NCBI GenBank assembly: GCA_004554105.1 | Contig: SFNW01000021.1 | Span: 1 to 20,703, forward strand | Length of the DNA: 20,703 nucleotides | Direction: 5' to 3' | Source: Clostridiales bacterium | Lineage (GTDB): Bacteria; Bacillota; Clostridia; Oscillospirales; CAG-272 | In this document: piece by piece, positions 17,726 to 20,703 of the stretch | Layout: each line of letters opens with the position of its first letter | How positions within the stretch are numbered: position 1 is the stretch's first letter | Notes under the pieces: model-generated | Seen by the model: only the letters and a program-made list of their open reading frames with translations | The model's database searches: none | What the model was told of the DNA's origin: nothing | Translations under genes and position numbers: made by a program

Positions 17726-18877
17726 ATGGAACCTGATTTTTTGACAGAGGCAAAGCGTCTCTCTGCGGACATCTGCCGCGTGCGGGCGTCGATTCACCGC
17801 TTTCCCGAACTCGGCAACCGCGAATTTAAGACCGCCGAGACGGTCGAAGCCTTTCTGCACGACTGCGGCATTGAGACGGTGCGCCTCTGCGAAACGGCGG
17901 TCATGGGGATTCTGCGCGGTGCAGGCGGCGGCAAGGCGGTTGCGCTGCGCGCGGATATGGACGCGCTGCCGATTTGCGAACAGACCGGCGCGGATTTTTC
18001 CTCCGAGACCGACGGCGTGATGCACGCCTGCGGACACGACGTGCACACGGCTGCACTGCTCGGCGCGGCAAAGCTGCTCAGCCTTTACAGAGAGCGGTTT
18101 TGCGGCGAGGTGCGCTTTTTGTTTGAGCCCGACGAGGAGGGGAGTGGCGGCGCCGAACGCATGATTGCGGCGGGTGCGCTGCAAGGTGTCGACGCGGTGT
18201 TCGGCGCACACGTCTCGCCCGAACTGCCCGCAGGCAAGGTCGGCGTCCGCTTCGGCAAGTTCTACGCCGCGTCGGACGTGTTTACCGTGACGGTACACGG
18301 CAAAAGTGCGCACGGTGCAGAGCCGGAGAAGGGCATCGACGCGCTCTCTGCCGCCGCGCAGATGATTCCGCGGCTGAAAGCCCTGCCCGAAACGCGCGGC
18401 GGCGACCGCGCCGTCCTTTCGGTCGGCAGTTTTCACGCGGGGACGGCGGGCAACATCATCGCGGACAAAGCCGAATTTTCGGGCATTATCCGCACGCTCG
18501 GACGCGAAAATCGGGCGGCAATGAAAGACGCATTCCGCAAAACCGTGCATGACATCGCAAAGAAATGCGGCGCGACCGCCGAAATTTTGCTCCGCGAGAG
18601 CTACGGCGGGGTCGTCAATGCCGATGCCGAAACCGAGTTCGTCCGCCGCACGGCGGTCGATTGCCTCGGCGCGGACGCGGTCTGCATTCTCGATAAGCCG
18701 ACCATGACGACCGAGGATTTCGGCTGCTTCCTCGACGTCGTGCCGGGGTCGTTTTACCACATCGGCGCGGGCTGCACGGCACCGCTCCATTCGCAGGCAT
18801 TTCTGCCGAGTGACGACGCACTGCTCACCGCCGCCGCACTGCACGCGGCGGTTGCCTATGCGTTTCTGACCGAATAA
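17726..18877 (+). CDS. M20D-family amidohydrolase, probable N-acetyldiaminopimelate deacetylase
   Basis: This 383-residue metallopeptidase-fold hydrolase shows the M20D set: RADMDALP (75-82), HACGHDVH with metal ligands C102 and H104, the catalytic/metal glutamates in EPDEEG (134-139), H162 in GAHVSP, and H355 in LHSQAF. An internal dimerisation lid domain (HGKSAHGAEP onward) is present. M20D members also act on hippurate, indole-acetyl amino acids and other N-acyl amino acids, but the last place in a dapA-dapB-dapH operon points to removal of acetate from N-acetyl-LL-diaminopimelate. A perfect AAAGGAGG ribosome site precedes the ATG. The gene is followed directly by a strong terminator, closing the operon. 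The epimerase DapF needed next is not in the window. Confidence 0.85.
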   Translation: MEPDFLTEAKRLSADICRVRASIHRFPELGNREFKTAETVEAFLHDCGIETVRLCETAVMGILRGAGGGKAVALRADMDALPICEQTGADFSSETDGVMHACGHDVHTAALLGAAKLLSLYRERFCGEVRFLFEPDEEGSGGAERMIAAGALQGVDAVFGAHVSPELPAGKVGVRFGKFYAASDVFTVTVHGKSAHGAEPEKGIDALSAAAQMIPRLKALPETRGGDRAVLSVGSFHAGTAGNIIADKAEFSGIIRTLGRENRAAMKDAFRKTVHDIAKKCGATAEILLRESYGGVVNADAETEFVRRTAVDCLGADAVCILDKPTMTTEDFGCFLDVVPGSFYHIGAGCTAPLHSQAFLPSDDALLTAAALHAAVAYAFLTE

Positions 18878-18887
18878 TTGTCCTATT

Positions 18888-18926
18888 GCCGCCCGCTTTG
18901 CAAAAACGCAAAGCGGGCGGCTTTTT
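18888..18926 (+). terminator. Strong intrinsic terminator ending the dap operon
   Basis: GCCGCCCGCTTTGC (18888-18901) is perfectly complementary to GCAAAGCGGGCGGC (18908-18921), a 14-bp stem with loop AAAAAC, followed by TTTTT (18922-18926). It lies ten bases after the deacetylase stop. No T run follows on the opposite strand, so it acts for the + strand only. Confidence 0.95.
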
Positions 18927-19003
18927 GCGTTGCACCATGCCCGAAAAGCAGTAAAAACAGTTGTATCTACGATTATTTTTAGTAAATTGATTGCTTTTTT
19001 GCA

Positions 19004-19032
19004 TTGTTTTCCCATACCGCTGTGTGTATAAT
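19004..19032 (+). promoter_or_regulatory. Promoter of the SLH/SGNH gene
   Basis: TTGTTT (19004-19009), a 17-base spacer and a perfect TATAAT (19027-19032) lie in an AT-rich stretch, clearly different in composition from the flanking genes. The start of transcription would be near 19039. The leader contains a small hairpin TTCCTT/AAGGAA (19047-19052 with 19059-19064) just before the ribosome site CGGAGGAAG (19072-19080). Confidence 0.75.
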
Positions 19033-19083
19033 AGAGGTGTTGAAGATTCCTTTTCGGCAAGGAAAAATGAACGGAGGAAGACA

Positions 19084-20687
19084 ATGAAAAAACTCTTTTC
19101 GATTGCGGCGGTGCTTTGCCTTGCGCTTGCGCTGCTTGTGACGGCGTCCGCCGAAACGACGAATGCAAATGCGGCAAACGGGCTTTACGCGCTCGGGCTG
19201 ATTCAGGGCTACAGCGAGGGCGGAAGCGATTTCGGTCTCGACGACAACCTGACCCGTGCACAGGCGGTCGTTCTGTTGGAACGCTACCTCGGCGTATTTG
19301 AAACGGCAAAGAGCGAAAATGCGAAAGCACCCTTTGATGATGTGCCCGAATGGGCTGCGCCCTATGTCGGCTACGCCACGGCAAATAAACTGGTCTCGGG
19401 CAAAAAGGACGCTCTTGGCAGAGTCTATTTTGACCCCGATGCCGCCATCAGCGAGCCGGAGTTCCTGACGCTCCTGCTGCGCGCGATGGATTATGCCGAC
19501 AAAAACGACGGCAGCGGCGACTTTATCTGGAGCGACCCCTTTACGCTTGCGGGAAAGCTCGGCTTGGTTGTAAATACGGCGGCGCGTGCCGATTTCAAGC
19601 GCGGCGACGCCTTTCTCATCTGTTGGAACGCGCTCGGCGCGAAGAGCAAGACCGGCAAGGGCATTGCCGACCGCCTGACCGAGCAGAACGTCTTTAAAGA
19701 GGAGCAGTACACAATGGCAAAGAAAATCGCCGCGGGCGAAAAGATTACGGTCGTCTGCGTCGGCGACAGCATCACGCAGGGCACGGGTGCGAAGAATTCG
19801 GCAAACTACTATCCGTCTCAACTTCAGAAGCTGCTCGGCGACGGCTTTAAGGTGGTCAACTGCGGCAAAGCGAGTGCTTACGTTATGTCGCCCGAAAGCG
19901 AGTACAACGTCAAGGCGTCCACGCCCGAACTGTGGTACAAGAATACCGCGCAGTATAAGACGGCGATGGCGTCAAACCCCGACATCATCATTGTCATGCT
20001 CGGCACAAACGACGCGCGCAGCATGAGCGAGGGCGCGGCGAAGGACGACTTTGTCAAGTGGTACAAGGACTTGATTTCGGATTTTCAGTCGCTTGAATCA
20101 AAGCCGCAGATTTATCTCTCGACGATGATTCCCGCGGTCAACGGACATACGACCTATCAGGGCACGTCGTGGATTCTGCCCGACGTCATTCGCGAGATTG
20201 CGGACGAGCTGAAGCTTCCGCTTGTCGACACGGCGGAGAATGTCGGCGATTATTATACCGGTCTGCTCGCCTACGGCGACAAGGTGCATCCCACCGACAA
20301 GACCTACCGTGCGCTGGCGGTCAACTTCTATAACGAAGTTTTTGGCGGTAAACTCGAGCTGCCGACGGTCAAACAGGCGGAAAACGGGGTTGTCTTTGTC
20401 TCGGAGAGCGGCTCGATGGACAACGGCGGCACTTCGCCGAGCGATGCGGTGCAGACCCTGACCCACGCGGCGGCGATGCTCGCCGAAAACGGCGGCACGA
20501 TTGTCGTCTGCGGCACGACTGCCGAGACGATTGTCGTCATGCCCGAAACCAAGGGGAGAATTACGATTACCTCGACCTACGGGGGTGTGGACTATGCAAA
20601 GACCAAGGGCGCAAAGCTCGAACTCGGCGGCACCTTTATGTTCGGCGGCGACTGCACGATTGAGAATGTCGACATTGTCTACAAGAC
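19084..20687 (+). CDS. Secreted SLH-domain protein with SGNH/GDSL hydrolase domain (3' partial)
   Basis: The frame stays open to the window end. Residues 1-23 form a signal peptide with an ASA cleavage site. About 25-210 resemble three S-layer homology repeats (GLIQGYSEGGSDFGLDDNLTRAQ, APFDDVPEWAAPYVGYA, FKRGDAFLICWNAL), which would bind cell-wall polymers. An SGNH hydrolase follows with S229 in GDSITQGTG, G261, N309 in GTNDAR, and D399/H402 in DKVHPTD, the full catalytic set of carbohydrate esterases or lipases. Beyond residue 420 a glycine- and valine-rich stretch (GGTIVVCGTT, ITITSTYGGVDY) looks like the beginning of a parallel beta-helix. A surface-anchored polysaccharide deacetylase is plausible but the substrate is unknown. 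Bases after 20687 are adapter, so the last residues visible beyond about VYK are not real and the true 3' end is unseen. Confidence 0.85.
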
Positions 20688-20703
20688 AGATCGGAAGAGC
20701 GTC
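20688..20703. other. Illumina TruSeq adapter remnant at contig end
   Basis: AGATCGGAAGAGCGTC is the start of the standard TruSeq adapter, including the GTC that distinguishes the universal-adapter side. An exact 16-base match flush with the end of the sequence is very unlikely by chance. It should be read as sequencing artefact, not genome. Confidence 0.95.

Noticed and set aside
16412..19384. A 990-codon open frame on the - strand, and other long antisense frames (e.g. 2324-4048, 11343-12974)
   Set aside because: They lie opposite well-conserved enzymes, arise from the codon bias of GC-rich genes, show no recognisable motifs, and the largest runs straight through the terminator and promoter region at 18888-19032.

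Overview
The window looks like a chromosomal piece from a moderately GC-rich anaerobic member of the Clostridia (Oscillospiraceae-like). Four things suggest this: strong AGGAGG-type ribosome sites, a [4Fe-4S]-type PurF, a ZTP riboswitch, and the clostridial combination of a stand-alone AICAR transformylase with a PurO-type IMP cyclohydrolase. All genes read on the + strand and are packed tightly. The last 16 bases match the Illumina TruSeq adapter, so the right edge is an untrimmed contig end from a draft or metagenomic assembly.

Layout. (1) 1-1403: tail of a histidine operon, with a 5'-truncated hisIE overlapping a PHP-type histidinol-phosphatase by ATGA. (2) 1420-1575: a strong extended -10 promoter, a ZTP riboswitch and an intrinsic terminator. 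(3) 1590-12854: a purine operon in the order purE, purC, purF, purM, purN-purO fusion, AICAR transformylase, purD, purL. Together with AICAR salvage from the histidine pathway, these genes cover nearly the whole route from PRPP to IMP; purB (and purK, if used) is not here. (4) 12890-18877: a second unit with its own promoter, dapA, dapB, dapH, a divergent lysA, an aminotransferase and an M20 deacetylase. This is the N-acetyl branch of diaminopimelate/lysine synthesis minus aspartokinase, asd and dapF. It ends in a 14-bp perfect terminator hairpin. (5) 19004-20687: a new promoter and the start of a secreted SLH-domain/SGNH-hydrolase protein that runs off the contig.

The content is mostly core metabolism; I see no mobile element, CRISPR array, tRNA or rRNA. 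The observations most worth a second look are: the near-total absence of the tetranucleotide GGCC (one copy found by eye where well over 100 would be expected), which reshapes codon choice across every gene; the PurN-PurO fusion, which keeps an internal ribosome site and is one nucleotide away from an ordinary ATGA gene overlap; the mutually exclusive ZTP riboswitch/terminator pairing; and the adapter at the contig end.
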